Below, in pieces: positions 53,508 to 62,486 of a stretch of DNA of 64,000 nt (position 1 is the stretch's first letter; each line of letters starts with the position of its first letter). Made by a program: the position numbers and the translations under genes. The stretch comes from DATFDN01 sp963818885 (GTDB lineage: Bacteria; Pseudomonadota; Alphaproteobacteria; Acetobacterales; Acetobacteraceae), in contig CAWFTP010000002.1 in assembly GCA_963818885.1 (NCBI GenBank), forward strand, positions 62,001-126,000. The letters run 5' to 3'. Below the pieces are notes generated by a model. That model had not been told where the DNA came from. It made no database searches and saw nothing but the letters and a program-made list of their open reading frames with translations.

Positions 53508-54654
53508 ATGGCTCTCGTGACAGTCCCTGGCGCGGGCGGTACCGCTGTTAGCAACACCTACAATGAACCGGCGAATTTCACGCTTGCCTCGAACATCGCC
53601 ACCAATCTGAGCGGCGCGGCCGGCGCCGGCACGCTGACCGTGGCGAGTGTAGCCGGTGGCGGTACACCTCCAGTTCCCGGGGTGCGCGGCGTCAGCGCAC
53701 TGGAGATAACGAGCGGGGGTGTCGTCAGCGTACCGGCCGCTTACGGGTATGTGCTGGACGGTACCTCAAACGGCATTCTCTCGGTCAACGGGGGGACCAG
53801 TTTTTTCGGTGGCAGTGGGGTCATCAGCTATACCAACTCTGGCCTCGGCACTTCATTGGTCACCGCGGGCGATGGGACCGACGCCTTCAACCTATCGGGC
53901 GTCTATTTTGCCGCAGCTGGCAGCGGGTTTGACACCTGGAACCTGAGCGGGATCGGCCAGGTCAGCCTGGGCGGCGGCTCCAATCACGTCAACATCTCGT
54001 CCGGGGCGGACACGATTTTCGCCGGCGCGAACCCAGGCCCGACCGGAATCATTGGCGGGGCTGGATCCGTCTACTTCGTGGGCGGGAACTCCGCTTCCTC
54101 GGTTGGCAATGTGATCTTCGGCGGCACCGGCGGAAACACCGTCTTCGGCGGCGCGAACAGCCTGAATGTCTATGCGAGCCCGACCACCGGAGGCGCCAAT
54201 AACCCCGGCGCGCTGTTGGTCGCCGGGGCGGGCAACGAAACCCTGTATGGCGCCGCATCGCAAACCAGCGACGGGTTGTGGGGCAGCTTCGGCGGCGGAA
54301 ACGATCTGCTCGCCGCGGGCGCCGGCAATGATGCCCTGGTCGCCGGCAGCGGGACGCAGTACCTGATCGGCGGCAGTGGCAGGGACAATTTCTATGTCCT
54401 CAACAGCCAGTTGGTCAGCGCGCTAACCGGAACAGCGGTTAGCCCCGGGTACTGACTTCATCTACAACACCAGGGCCGGGGAAACCGTGTCGCTCGTGGG
54501 TTTCGACAGCCTATATGGCGCAGCCGGTTCCGGCGCCGCCGCGGCTTTCGTGAATTCGTTCATAGGGGCGGGCGCGAATGTCGTGGCGTTGAAGGATGGT
54601 ACCAGGATAGCCTTCGTGACCGGCGCGAACGGCGTCAACTTCGTCTCATCGTGA
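53508..54654 (+). pseudogene. Gly/Asn-rich repeat secreted protein, frameshifted near C-terminus
   Basis: From the ATG at 53508 (GGAGG upstream) the frame encodes about 315 residues rich in Gly, Ser, Asn and Thr with beta-roll-like repeats (GGGSNHVNISSGADTIFAG, GGTGGNTVFGGAN, GGGNDLLAAGAGNDALVAG). It then meets a stop at 54455. One base removed at about 54446-54452 restores an extension of about 66 residues (FIYNTRAGETVSLVGFDS...) to a stop at 54654. It has no signal peptide. Its makeup and start (GGTAVSNTYNEP) echo the RTX-tailed protein at 40092-43547, suggesting type I export. Function unknown. Confidence 0.65.
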
Positions 54655-54664
54655 GAGCAGCTGG

Positions 54665-55937
54665 GTGACGGCGTCGCACGTCGTCGTCATCGGCGCCGGG
54701 ATCATCGGTGCGGCTAGCGCGATCGAGCTTCTCCGGGACGGCCACCGCGTCACCCTTCTCGACCCCGGCGAACCCGGAGGCGAGCAGGCTGCGAGCTACG
54801 GGAACGGCTGCTGGCTCTCCCCCAGTTCCGTCGTGCCGATGTCGGCTCCGGGCATCTGGCGCAAGGTACCGGGTTGGCTCGCCGATCCGCTGGGCCCGCT
54901 GACGATCCGTTGGAGCTATCTGCCGCGCATGCTCCCCTGGCTTGTGCGGTTTCTGTCCGCGGGATCCACCGAGGCGAAGGTCGCCGCGACGGCCCGTGCG
55001 CTCCGGCCGCTCGTGATCGAAGCGCCCGAGCGCCATCTGCGGCTCGCCCAGGAGGCCGGGGTCGGCGAGCTGATCCAGCGCAGCGGGCTTCTCTATGTTT
55101 TCCCCTCACGCGCAGAGTACCGAGGCCGAAGCGCTGGCTTGGCGGGTACGTCGTGACGTCGGCGCGCGCTGGGTCGAGTTGGACGAGGATGAACTGCGCC
55201 AGCAGGAGCCGTCGATTGACCGGCGCTATCGCTTCGGCCTGCTGCTGGAAGAGGGCGGGCATTGTCGCGATCCCGGCGCCTACGTCGCAGCCTTGGTCCG
55301 GCACGCGGAGTCATTGGGCGCGACATGCCGCTCTGCCCGGGCGACTGGCTTTCGCATCGAGGATGAGCGGCTTCGCGCAGTGCGGACCGACGCTGGTGAA
55401 ATCGCCTGTGACAGGGCGGTGATCGCCGCCGGCGCGCGCTCGCGTGCGTTGGCGGCGGCGGCGGGGGATCGCGTGCCCCTTGAGACCGAACGCGGGTATC
55501 ACGTGGTCATCGCGACGCCTGAGAGCGAGCCACGTGTCCCCCTGATGCCGAGCGACGGCAAAATGTCGATCACCCGCATGGACCAGGGCCTGCGTATCGC
55601 CGGCCAGGTGGAGCTCGCCGGGCTGGAGGCGGAGCCGAACTGGAGGCGCGCCGAGATATTGCGAGACTTCGCGCTCCGCATTTTTCCAGGCCTGCCCCGG
55701 GAGCTGCCAGCCGATCGGGTGAGATTCTGGATGGGCCATCGCCCATCCATGCCGGACAGTCTTCCCTGTCTCGGCCATGCATCGGCGACGGCCGCCATCG
55801 TGCACGCCTACGGCCATGGTCATATCGGCTTGGCGGCAGGCGCGACGACGGGCCGGCTTGTCGCCGATCTCGCCAGCGGTCGCGACCCGGGGATCGATAT
55901 GCGGCCCTATCGTCCCCAGCGGTTCGTACGGGCTTAG
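54665..55937 (+). pseudogene. FAD-dependent D-amino-acid dehydrogenase-like oxidoreductase, frameshifted
   Basis: The first frame, from a GTG at 54665, gives the FAD-binding VVVIGAGIIGAASAIELL, then ANGCWLSPSS-type sequence (YGNGCWLSPSS). The second frame gives DRAVIAAGARSRALA, ETERGYHVVI and the C-terminal HAYGHGHIGLAAGATTGRLVADL. The order and blocks are those of DadA/DAO-family enzymes. They join if one base is removed just after the GTAC at 55117-55120 (...SRAEY-EAEALAW...). Corrected length is about 423 residues. The substrate could be a D-amino acid or a related amine. Confidence 0.88.
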
Positions 55938-55942
55938 CCGAC

Positions 55943-56242
55943 CTACTGCCAGTGCGCTGGACGCCAGACGTACTGGCCTGTGCGACGATCGAACGCCCAA
56001 TGCCCAGGCACATATTGCCCGTATCTCGGCCCGCGGGGCACATAGCGGCCGGGAACCCACGCGTACCGCACGCCGCTCCACTGCCAATGGCCCGGCTCCC
56101 AGACCATGTGCCTCGGCGGCGGCGGGGGAGGCGGCTCGTAGCGCGGCGGTGGGACCAGGGGATAGGGCGGCTGAGCAAATGCTGGGACAGAGCCGACAAC
56201 CCCGAGAGTCAGCCCCATAACGAGCAGCCGTTTCATCATCAT
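55943..56242 (-). CDS. YXWGXW-repeat secreted protein
   Basis: A 99-residue secreted protein. The signal peptide ends at AFA, followed by a Pro/Tyr stretch and repeated Trp/Gly units of the YXWGXW type (MVWEPGHWQW, YAWVPGRYV, YVPGHWAFDRRTGQYVWRPAHW shown in parts). These short periplasmic proteins are common in alpha- and betaproteobacteria and have no firm function. It starts with MMMKR, so either of the first Met codons could be used. It lies 7 bases from the ilvD gene end and is convergent with the FAD enzyme gene. Confidence 0.88.
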   Translation of the reverse strand: MMMKRLLVMGLTLGVVGSVPAFAQPPYPLVPPPRYEPPPPPPPRHMVWEPGHWQWSGVRYAWVPGRYVPRGPRYGQYVPGHWAFDRRTGQYVWRPAHWQ

Positions 56243-56249
56243 GCGTTTC

Positions 56250-57974
56250 CTAAAGATCCGCGTAGCAATGGGTCTCGGCGGCGGCGCCCGGATGCGTTAC
56301 CGCCCCCAAGTGCGCCGGCCCGACGAGTTGGGCATATTTCCAGATCGCGCCGCTGTTATAATCGGTACGCCTCGGCGTCCAGGCGGCCTTGCGCGCCGCC
56401 AACTCGGCGTCCGACAGGATCACGTCCACCCGTCCTTTCCCCGCGTCGATGACGATGCGATCGCCGTTGCGCAGCAGCGCGATTGGCCCGCCCACTGCGG
56501 CCTCGGGCCCGACATGGCCGATGCAGAAGCCGCGCGTCCCACCAGAGAAACGGCCGTCGGTGATCAGCGCGACCTGCTCGCCCATGCCCTGGCCGTAGAT
56601 AGCCGCCGTGGTCGACAGCATCTCCCGCATCCCCGGCCCGCCCTTCGGCCCTTCGTAGCGCACCACAATGATGTCGCCGGCCTTGTACGCACGGGCCTGC
56701 ACAGCGGCGAACGCCTCCTCCTCGGAGTCGAAGCACAGCGCGCTGCCCTCGAAGCGCAGGTTGTGCATTCCGGCGATTTTCACAATCGCTCCGTCCGGCG
56801 CGAGGTTGCCCTTCAGCCCGACGACGCCGCCCGTCTGCGATAGCGCGCGCGATACTGGATAGACCACGTCCTGGTTTTCGGGAAACACCACGTCGCGGTG
56901 GTTCTCGGCCAAGGTCTTGCCGGTCACGGTGAGACAGTCGCCGTGCAGCAACCCGGCATCGAGGAGCGCCTTCAGGATCACCGGAATGCCGCCGATCTTG
57001 TGGACATCGAGCGCCACATATTTCCCGCCCGGCTTCAGGTCGGCGATATAAGGCGTCCGGCGCATGATCTCGACGACATCGTCCATCGTGAAGCGGATTC
57101 CCGCCTCATGCGCGATCGCGGGAAGGTGCAGGCCGGCATTGGTGGAGCCGCCGGTCGCACCAACCACGACAGCGGCGTTTTCCAGCGCGCGGCGCGTGAC
57201 GATGTCGCGCGGACGCAGGCCGCGTTCCAACAACGCCATCACGGCACGGCCCGACTCTGCCGCCCAGCGGTCCCGCTCCTCGTACGGCGCGGGGGAGCCC
57301 GCGGAGCCAGGCAGCGCGAGGCCGATCGCCTCGCTGACCGTCGCCATGGTGTTGGCGGTGAACTGGCCGCCGCAGGCACCCGCGGAGGGGCAGGCGACGC
57401 ACTCCAGCTCGTGCAGCTCCGCATCCGACATCTTGCCCGCGGCATGCTGGCCGACCGCCTCGAACACATCGACCACCGTCACGTCGCGATCCTTGAAGCG
57501 GCCGGGCAGGATCGAGCCGCCGTACATGAAGACGCTCGGGACGTTCAGCCGCAGCATCGCCATCATCATGCCGGGCAGCGACTTGTCGCAGCCGGCAAGG
57601 CCGACCAGCGCGTCGTAGCTATGTCCGCGCACCGTAAGCTCGACGGAATCCGCGATCAGGTCGCGCGATACCAACGAGGACTTCATGCCCTGGTGGCCCA
57701 TCGCGATGCCATCGGTCACCGTGATCGTGGTGAACTCGCGCGGCGTGCCACCGGCCTCCGCCACGCCCTTCTTGACCGACTGCGCCTGGCGAGAGAGCGC
57801 GATGTTGCAAGGTGCCGCCTCGTTCCAGCAGGTTGCGACACCGACGAACGGCTGCTCGATCTCCTCCTGAGTCAGCCCCATCGCGTAGTAGTAGCTGCGG
57901 TGCGGCGCGCGATCCGGCCCCGCTGTCACATGGCGGGACGGCAGCTTGGCCTTGTCCCAGCGCTTGCCCGGCAT
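56250..57974 (-). CDS. ilvD: dihydroxy-acid dehydratase
   Basis: A 574-residue iron-sulfur enzyme of branched-chain amino acid synthesis, dehydrating 2,3-dihydroxyisovalerate and its homologue. Cysteines expected to bind the cluster are in ATCWNEAAPCN, GLAGCDKSLPG and CPSAGACGGQFTANTM. Late motifs GGPGMREMLSTTA and TDGRFSGGTRGFCIGH are intact. It is close to 570 residues, the usual size for the IlvD/Edd family, and lacks the phosphogluconate features of Edd. The 175-base gap to the next gene includes a CtrA-type site. Confidence 0.95.
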   Translation of the reverse strand: MPGKRWDKAKLPSRHVTAGPDRAPHRSYYYAMGLTQEEIEQPFVGVATCWNEAAPCNIALSRQAQSVKKGVAEAGGTPREFTTITVTDGIAMGHQGMKSSLVSRDLIADSVELTVRGHSYDALVGLAGCDKSLPGMMMAMLRLNVPSVFMYGGSILPGRFKDRDVTVVDVFEAVGQHAAGKMSDAELHELECVACPSAGACGGQFTANTMATVSEAIGLALPGSAGSPAPYEERDRWAAESGRAVMALLERGLRPRDIVTRRALENAAVVVGATGGSTNAGLHLPAIAHEAGIRFTMDDVVEIMRRTPYIADLKPGGKYVALDVHKIGGIPVILKALLDAGLLHGDCLTVTGKTLAENHRDVVFPENQDVVYPVSRALSQTGGVVGLKGNLAPDGAIVKIAGMHNLRFEGSALCFDSEEEAFAAVQARAYKAGDIIVVRYEGPKGGPGMREMLSTTAAIYGQGMGEQVALITDGRFSGGTRGFCIGHVGPEAAVGGPIALLRNGDRIVIDAGKGRVDVILSDAELAARKAAWTPRRTDYNSGAIWKYAQLVGPAHLGAVTHPGAAAETHCYADL

Positions 57975-58092
57975 TCACCGCCTCCCATTGCTGTGCACCC
58001 GCCGTTATAGCGCCCCACGCCCGCGCTCCAAGCTGGAGCACGCGAGATCGTGTGCACGAGAACCCTCCGTTCCGCAATTTTTGCGACGCGCG

Positions 58093-58108
58093 TTAACCCA
58101 TTCTTAAC
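58093..58108 (+). promoter_or_regulatory. CtrA-type binding site
   Basis: The sequence TTAA, seven bases, TTAAC at 58093-58108 matches the full CtrA box of alphaproteobacteria. It lies 42 bases before the ATG of the secreted protein gene at 58150, a position suited to control of its promoter. It is also 119 bases upstream of the divergent ilvD gene. The surrounding bases are G+C-rich, so a chance A+T-rich match is less likely. Confidence 0.6.
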
Positions 58109-58149
58109 GGCAAGGCACGACAACCGCCGAACAGAACGAGGACGCTTCA

Positions 58150-58743
58150 ATGATGAAACGTAAATCGGTGATGTTCGCGGCAGCGGCGGTGGCGATCGGC
58201 ACCGCCCTTCCCAGACCCGTCCCGGCGACCGAGCCGGTGCATTTCGCGGTTATGGGGGTGCGCCTTTACATGAGCGCGCAGGAGGTCCTCGCTGTGTTAT
58301 ATGCGCAAGGCGTGCCCGAGGACGCGATCACAGAGAGCGTCCACCCCTGCGCGATGCATGCGGCGGTCGTCTGCACCAGCAGCATGACGGCGCAGTTGCC
58401 GGGCGGGCCGATCACGATCCGGTTCGCCGATGCACCGCCCGGGTACGGCAACGCGCGGGAGGCGGCGTTCAGCATCACCTATCGCCCGGACGACGCCGCT
58501 GGCCATGGGCCGGCGGCTCGGACGTTGGCGCAGGAGCGCTTTGGTCCATTCTCGGACGCCGCCGATGCCGCTTGGTGCGCACCGGACCCAAAGGGCGCGT
58601 GTCCACCCGACCACCCACGCATAACGTTCCGCTCGGTCGGATACGGGGCTGGCGAGATGGCGCTTACGGATTACGGCCTCCCCGTCCGCCTCATTGCAGA
58701 GATGCCTGACCAAGGTCGGGAGCGCCCGGTGGTGGTCCGGTGA
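58150..58743 (+). CDS. uncharacterised secreted protein with CtrA-type upstream site
   Basis: A 197-residue protein with a signal peptide (MMKRKSVMFAAAAVAIG..., cleavage near PVPA) and then a mixed alpha/beta domain. Four cysteines occur as two close pairs, one spanning HPCAMHAAVVC and one CAPDPKGAC, so disulphide bonds in the periplasm are likely. Early YMSAQEVLAVLYAQGV suggests a helix-turn like that of periplasmic domains binding partner proteins, but no family is recognised. Codon use is normal for the window. The stop is close to the convergent ABC ATPase gene. Confidence 0.7.
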   Translation: MMKRKSVMFAAAAVAIGTALPRPVPATEPVHFAVMGVRLYMSAQEVLAVLYAQGVPEDAITESVHPCAMHAAVVCTSSMTAQLPGGPITIRFADAPPGYGNAREAAFSITYRPDDAAGHGPAARTLAQERFGPFSDAADAAWCAPDPKGACPPDHPRITFRSVGYGAGEMALTDYGLPVRLIAEMPDQGRERPVVVR

Positions 58744-58759
58744 CTCGAGATAGGGGCGC

Positions 58760-60394
58760 TCAGCCGTCGCCCGGCAGTGCGGCGAGCTCTCCGTCGTGCG
58801 GAAGCAGCAGCGGGCGTTTCAGGTCGAGCGCGGCGGCGAGTAGCACCTTGGTGTACTCCTCGCGAGGGCTCTCGAAGATGGCAGCCGCATCGCCTTCCTC
58901 GACGACCCGGCCTTGCCGCAAGACAATGACGCGGTGGGCGAGTGCACGCACGACGCGCAGATCGTGGCTGATGAAGAGATAGCCGAGCCCGTGGCTGGCC
59001 TGTAGCGCGCGCAGCAGATCGACAATTTGTGCCTGTACCGACACGTCGAGCGCGCTGGTCGGCTCGTCAAGGACGACGAGCTGCGGCTTCAGGACCATCG
59101 CCCGGGCGATGGCGACGCGCTGACGCTGCCCGCCGCTGAACTCATGTGGATAGCGCTGCGAGGCGTCGGCGGGCAACCCAACCTCGCGCAGGGCCTCCTC
59201 GACCCGGCCCTCGCGCTCGGCCTTCGACAGATCGGGATCGTGCACACGCAGTCCCTCGGCGACGATGTCGCCCACGCTCATCCGCGGCGACAGGCTGCCG
59301 TAGGGATCCTGGAACACCACCTGCATGCGCGCGCGCAGCCGGCGCATGGCGCGCCCGTCGAGCTCGGCTATGTCCCGACCCGCGAAGACAATCCGACCCT
59401 GCGCCGGCAACAGCCGCAGCAGCGCGAACCCAAGCGAGGTTTTGCCAGAACCCGATTCACCCACCAGCCCGACCGTTTCTCCCATCCGGACGGTGAGAGA
59501 GGCATTGTCAACCGCCCGCACCTCTCCATGCCTGCGGCGCAGCACACCACGGCGGAGAAAGAAGCTCACGCGGACGCCGTGCGCCTGAAGCAGCGCTGGG
59601 GCGCCCAGCGGAATCGGGGCGGGCCGACCGGTGGGTTCTGCTGCAAGCAACGCACGCGTGTACGGATGCTCCGGCGCACCGAAGATCTTCTCTACTCGCC
59701 CTTCCTCGACGATCGCACCGTCCTTCATCACGCAGATCCGGTCGGCATGGCGGCGAACCACAGCAAGGTCATGCGTAATCAGCAGCAGTGCAAGGCCGCG
59801 AGCCTTCTTCAGGCGGTCGAGCAGATCCAGGATTTGCGCCTGGATCGTCACATCGAGAGCCGTCGTCGGCTCGTCGGCGATCAGCAGTGCCGGGTCATTG
59901 GCAAGCGCCATCGCGATCATCACCCGCTGGCGTTGGCCCCCCGAGAGCTGGTGCGGGAAGGCACCCAGGCGGTGCCCCGCGTCAGGGAACCCAGCCTGGT
60001 CGAGCAACGCGAGCACCCGCGCGCGCAGCGCCCCGCGCGACATGGTCCGGTGCAGCGATATCGCCTCGGCAACCTGCCGGCCGATCCGGTGCAGCGGGTT
60101 CAGGCTCGTCATCGGCTCCTGAAACACCATTCCGGCGACCCCGCCACGCGCGCGATGCAGCCTGGAGGGCGGGGCGCCGATCATCGACACGCCGCCAAGC
60201 ATGATGTGCCCGGTCGGATTGCTGGCTCCATGCGGCAGAAGCTGCAACAGCGACAACGCAGTCAGCGACTTGCCCGATCCCGATTCGCCGACCAGCGCCA
60301 AGGTCTCGCCGCGATTGAGCCGGAACGTCACGTTGCGCACAACGCGCTTAGCGCCAAAATCGACCGACAGATTCTCGACCTCGACCAAGCTCAT
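58760..60394 (-). CDS. yejF: peptide ABC transporter, double ATPase (YejF type)
   Basis: A 544-residue protein with two oligopeptide-type ABC ATPase domains in tandem. Domain 1 has GESGSGKSLTALS, HQLSGGQRQRVMIAMAL and LLIADEPTTALDV; domain 2 has GESGSGKTSLGFA, HEFSGGQRQRVAIARAM and VVLDEPTSALDV. It energises import of peptides such as microcin C-like molecules. The ATG at 60394 overlaps the stop of the permease gene by 4 bases; the longer in-frame Met is rejected. The four genes form an operon yejA-yejB-yejE-yejF. Confidence 0.92.
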   Translation of the reverse strand: MSLVEVENLSVDFGAKRVVRNVTFRLNRGETLALVGESGSGKSLTALSLLQLLPHGASNPTGHIMLGGVSMIGAPPSRLHRARGGVAGMVFQEPMTSLNPLHRIGRQVAEAISLHRTMSRGALRARVLALLDQAGFPDAGHRLGAFPHQLSGGQRQRVMIAMALANDPALLIADEPTTALDVTIQAQILDLLDRLKKARGLALLLITHDLAVVRRHADRICVMKDGAIVEEGRVEKIFGAPEHPYTRALLAAEPTGRPAPIPLGAPALLQAHGVRVSFFLRRGVLRRRHGEVRAVDNASLTVRMGETVGLVGESGSGKTSLGFALLRLLPAQGRIVFAGRDIAELDGRAMRRLRARMQVVFQDPYGSLSPRMSVGDIVAEGLRVHDPDLSKAEREGRVEEALREVGLPADASQRYPHEFSGGQRQRVAIARAMVLKPQLVVLDEPTSALDVSVQAQIVDLLRALQASHGLGYLFISHDLRVVRALAHRVIVLRQGRVVEEGDAAAIFESPREEYTKVLLAAALDLKRPLLLPHDGELAALPGDG

Positions 60395-61419
60395 TGTGCA
60401 ATCCGATGGGGATCGAAGGAGTCGCGCACCGCCTCGCCGATGAAGATTAGTAGGATCAGCAAGCCACCCAGCACGCAGAAAGCAGTGATGCCGAGCCACG
60501 GCGCCTGCAGATTGTTCTTGCCCTCCGCGACCAGCTCACCTAGCGACGGCGCCCCCGGCGGCAGGCCGAAGCCCAGAAAATCGAGCGCGGCCAGCACCGT
60601 GACCGATCCCGACAGAATAAACGGCACATACGTCAACGTCGCGACCAGGGCGTTGGGTAGAATATGGCGTCGCATCACCGCGGTATCCGAAACCCCCAGC
60701 GCGCGCGCGGCGCGGACGTATTCCAGCGTCCGTCCACGCAGGAACTCCGCCCGCACGACGCCGGTCAGGTTCATCCATGAGAACAGCAGCAAAAACCCGA
60801 GCAGCACCCAAAATCCTGGGGTGATGATGCTGCCAAGAATGATCAGCAGGTAGAGCTGCGGCATCCCGTTCCAGATCTCGATGAAGCGCTGGCCGAGCAG
60901 ATCGGTCAGGCCACCATAATAACCTTGGAGCGCCCCCGCCGCGATGCCGATGGCCGACGACATCGCCGTCAGCGCGAACCCGAACAGGATAGAGACGCGC
61001 AGGCCATAAATCACGCGTGCAAGAACGTCGCGCGCCTGGTCGTCAGTGCCGAGCAGATTGCGCCAGGAAGGCGGCGAGGGCGACGGCCGTCCGAGATTGG
61101 AGACGATCGTGTCGTAGCTGTAGGGGATTGCCGGCCACAGCATCCAGCCATGCGCGCGAACCGCGCGCCGCACATCAGGATCGGTGTAGTCCGCCGCCAT
61201 CGGCAGGAAGTCGGAGCCGAAGGTGGTGCCGGGGACATTCCGCAGCACGGGGAAATACCAGTGCCCCTCGTAATGGATGACCAGCGGCCGGTCATTGGCG
61301 ATCAATTCGGCGCACAGGCTGAGACCGAAAATCAGGAGGAAGATCCAGAAGCAGACGAACCCGCGCCGGTGCTGGCGGAAGATTTGCAAGCGGCGGCGCG
61401 TGATCGGCGAGAGGGTCAC
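60391..61419 (-). CDS. yejE: peptide ABC transporter permease (YejE type)
   Basis: A 342-residue inner-membrane permease of the DppC/OppC class. An N-terminal helix is followed by a long periplasmic region typical of YejE (YEGHWYFPVLRNVPGTTFGSD, given as GHWYFPVLRN and PGTTFGSD), then LLGTDDQARDVLARVIYGLRVS and the EAA loop ARALGVSDTAVMRRHILPNA. It forms the channel with YejB. Both ends overlap neighbouring genes by 4 bases. Confidence 0.93.
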   Translation of the reverse strand: MTLSPITRRRLQIFRQHRRGFVCFWIFLLIFGLSLCAELIANDRPLVIHYEGHWYFPVLRNVPGTTFGSDFLPMAADYTDPDVRRAVRAHGWMLWPAIPYSYDTIVSNLGRPSPSPPSWRNLLGTDDQARDVLARVIYGLRVSILFGFALTAMSSAIGIAAGALQGYYGGLTDLLGQRFIEIWNGMPQLYLLIILGSIITPGFWVLLGFLLLFSWMNLTGVVRAEFLRGRTLEYVRAARALGVSDTAVMRRHILPNALVATLTYVPFILSGSVTVLAALDFLGFGLPPGAPSLGELVAEGKNNLQAPWLGITAFCVLGGLLILLIFIGEAVRDSFDPHRIAQ

Positions 61420-62486
61420 CGTCGCGCCTCGAAGTCGATCCGCGGATCGACAACGGTATAGAGCAGGTCGCCGACGATCTGCATCAGCAGCGCGAGCAGG
61501 GTAAATATGAAGAGCGTGCCGAACATCACCGGATAGTCACGCTGCACGGCGGACTGGAAGCCGAGCAGACCGATGCCGTCGAGCGAGAACACGATCTCGA
61601 CCAAGAGCTGACTGGTGAACAGGATGCCGATGAAGGCCTGCGGGAACCCGGCGACAATCAGCAGCATCGCGTTGCGGAAGACGTGCCCGTACAGCACCCG
61701 TCGCTCAGGCGCGCCCTTCGCCCGCGCGGTGGTGACGTATTGCTTGCGGATCTCCTCGAGGAAGCAGTTCTTGGTCAGGATCGTGAGGCTGGCGAACCCG
61801 CCGGCGACGATCGCCACGGTCGGCAGGACCATGTGCCAGGCGTAGTCGGCCGCCCGCTGCCAAAGCGGCCAGGATGCTGAACCGTCGCTCGTCAGGCCAC
61901 GCAGCGGGAAGATGTGGAGATAGCTTCCACCTGCGAACAACACCACAAGAAGGATCGCCAGCAGGAAGCTCGGTATCGCATAGCCCGCGAGCACAACCGC
62001 GCTCGTGGCGACGTCGAACCGGCTGCCGTCGCGCACCGCTTTGGCGATACCCAGCGGGATGGAGATGAAGTAGATCAACAGGGTGGACCAGAGACCCAGG
62101 GAGACGGAGACGGGCAGGCGCTCTGCGATAAGGCGCAACACCGATTGGCCGCGAAAGAAGCTGCGCCCGAAGTCGAGCGTCAGGTAGTCCCTGAGCATTT
62201 CAGCGAATCGCGTGAGCGGCGGCTTGTCGAAGCCGAACATCTTGCGAATCTGCGCCACCGTCTGCGCATCAAGCCCGTGCGCGCCGCGGTAGGTCCCCGC
62301 GCCACCACTGCCGATTTCGGAGGTCGGGCCAGAGACTTGGCTCAGCTCGCCTTTGCCGCGCAGATTGGCGATCGCCTGCTCCACCGGTCCCCCGGGCGCG
62401 AGCTGCACGACCGCGAAATTGATCGCAATGATCCCAAACAGGGTCGGGACGACGAGCAGCAACCGCCGCAGCAGGTAGGCGGCCAT
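61416..62486 (-). CDS. yejB: peptide ABC transporter permease (YejB type)
   Basis: A 356-residue permease of the DppB/OppB class. It begins MAAYLLRRLLLVVPTLFGII, the usual first helix, has a long periplasmic loop (about 30-105) as in YejB, and the EAA loop TTARAKGAPERRVLYGHVFR. Six helices are expected. Its start overlaps the stop of the binding-protein gene by 4 bases (ATGA). Confidence 0.93.
   Translation of the reverse strand: MAAYLLRRLLLVVPTLFGIIAINFAVVQLAPGGPVEQAIANLRGKGELSQVSGPTSEIGSGGAGTYRGAHGLDAQTVAQIRKMFGFDKPPLTRFAEMLRDYLTLDFGRSFFRGQSVLRLIAERLPVSVSLGLWSTLLIYFISIPLGIAKAVRDGSRFDVATSAVVLAGYAIPSFLLAILLVVLFAGGSYLHIFPLRGLTSDGSASWPLWQRAADYAWHMVLPTVAIVAGGFASLTILTKNCFLEEIRKQYVTTARAKGAPERRVLYGHVFRNAMLLIVAGFPQAFIGILFTSQLLVEIVFSLDGIGLLGFQSAVQRDYPVMFGTLFIFTLLALLMQIVGDLLYTVVDPRIDFEARR

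Noticed and set aside
2376..55122. Programmed ribosomal frameshifting as the common cause of the nine breaks
   Set aside because: The sites share no slippery heptamer or stop-codon context, and most affected families are not known to use frameshifting.
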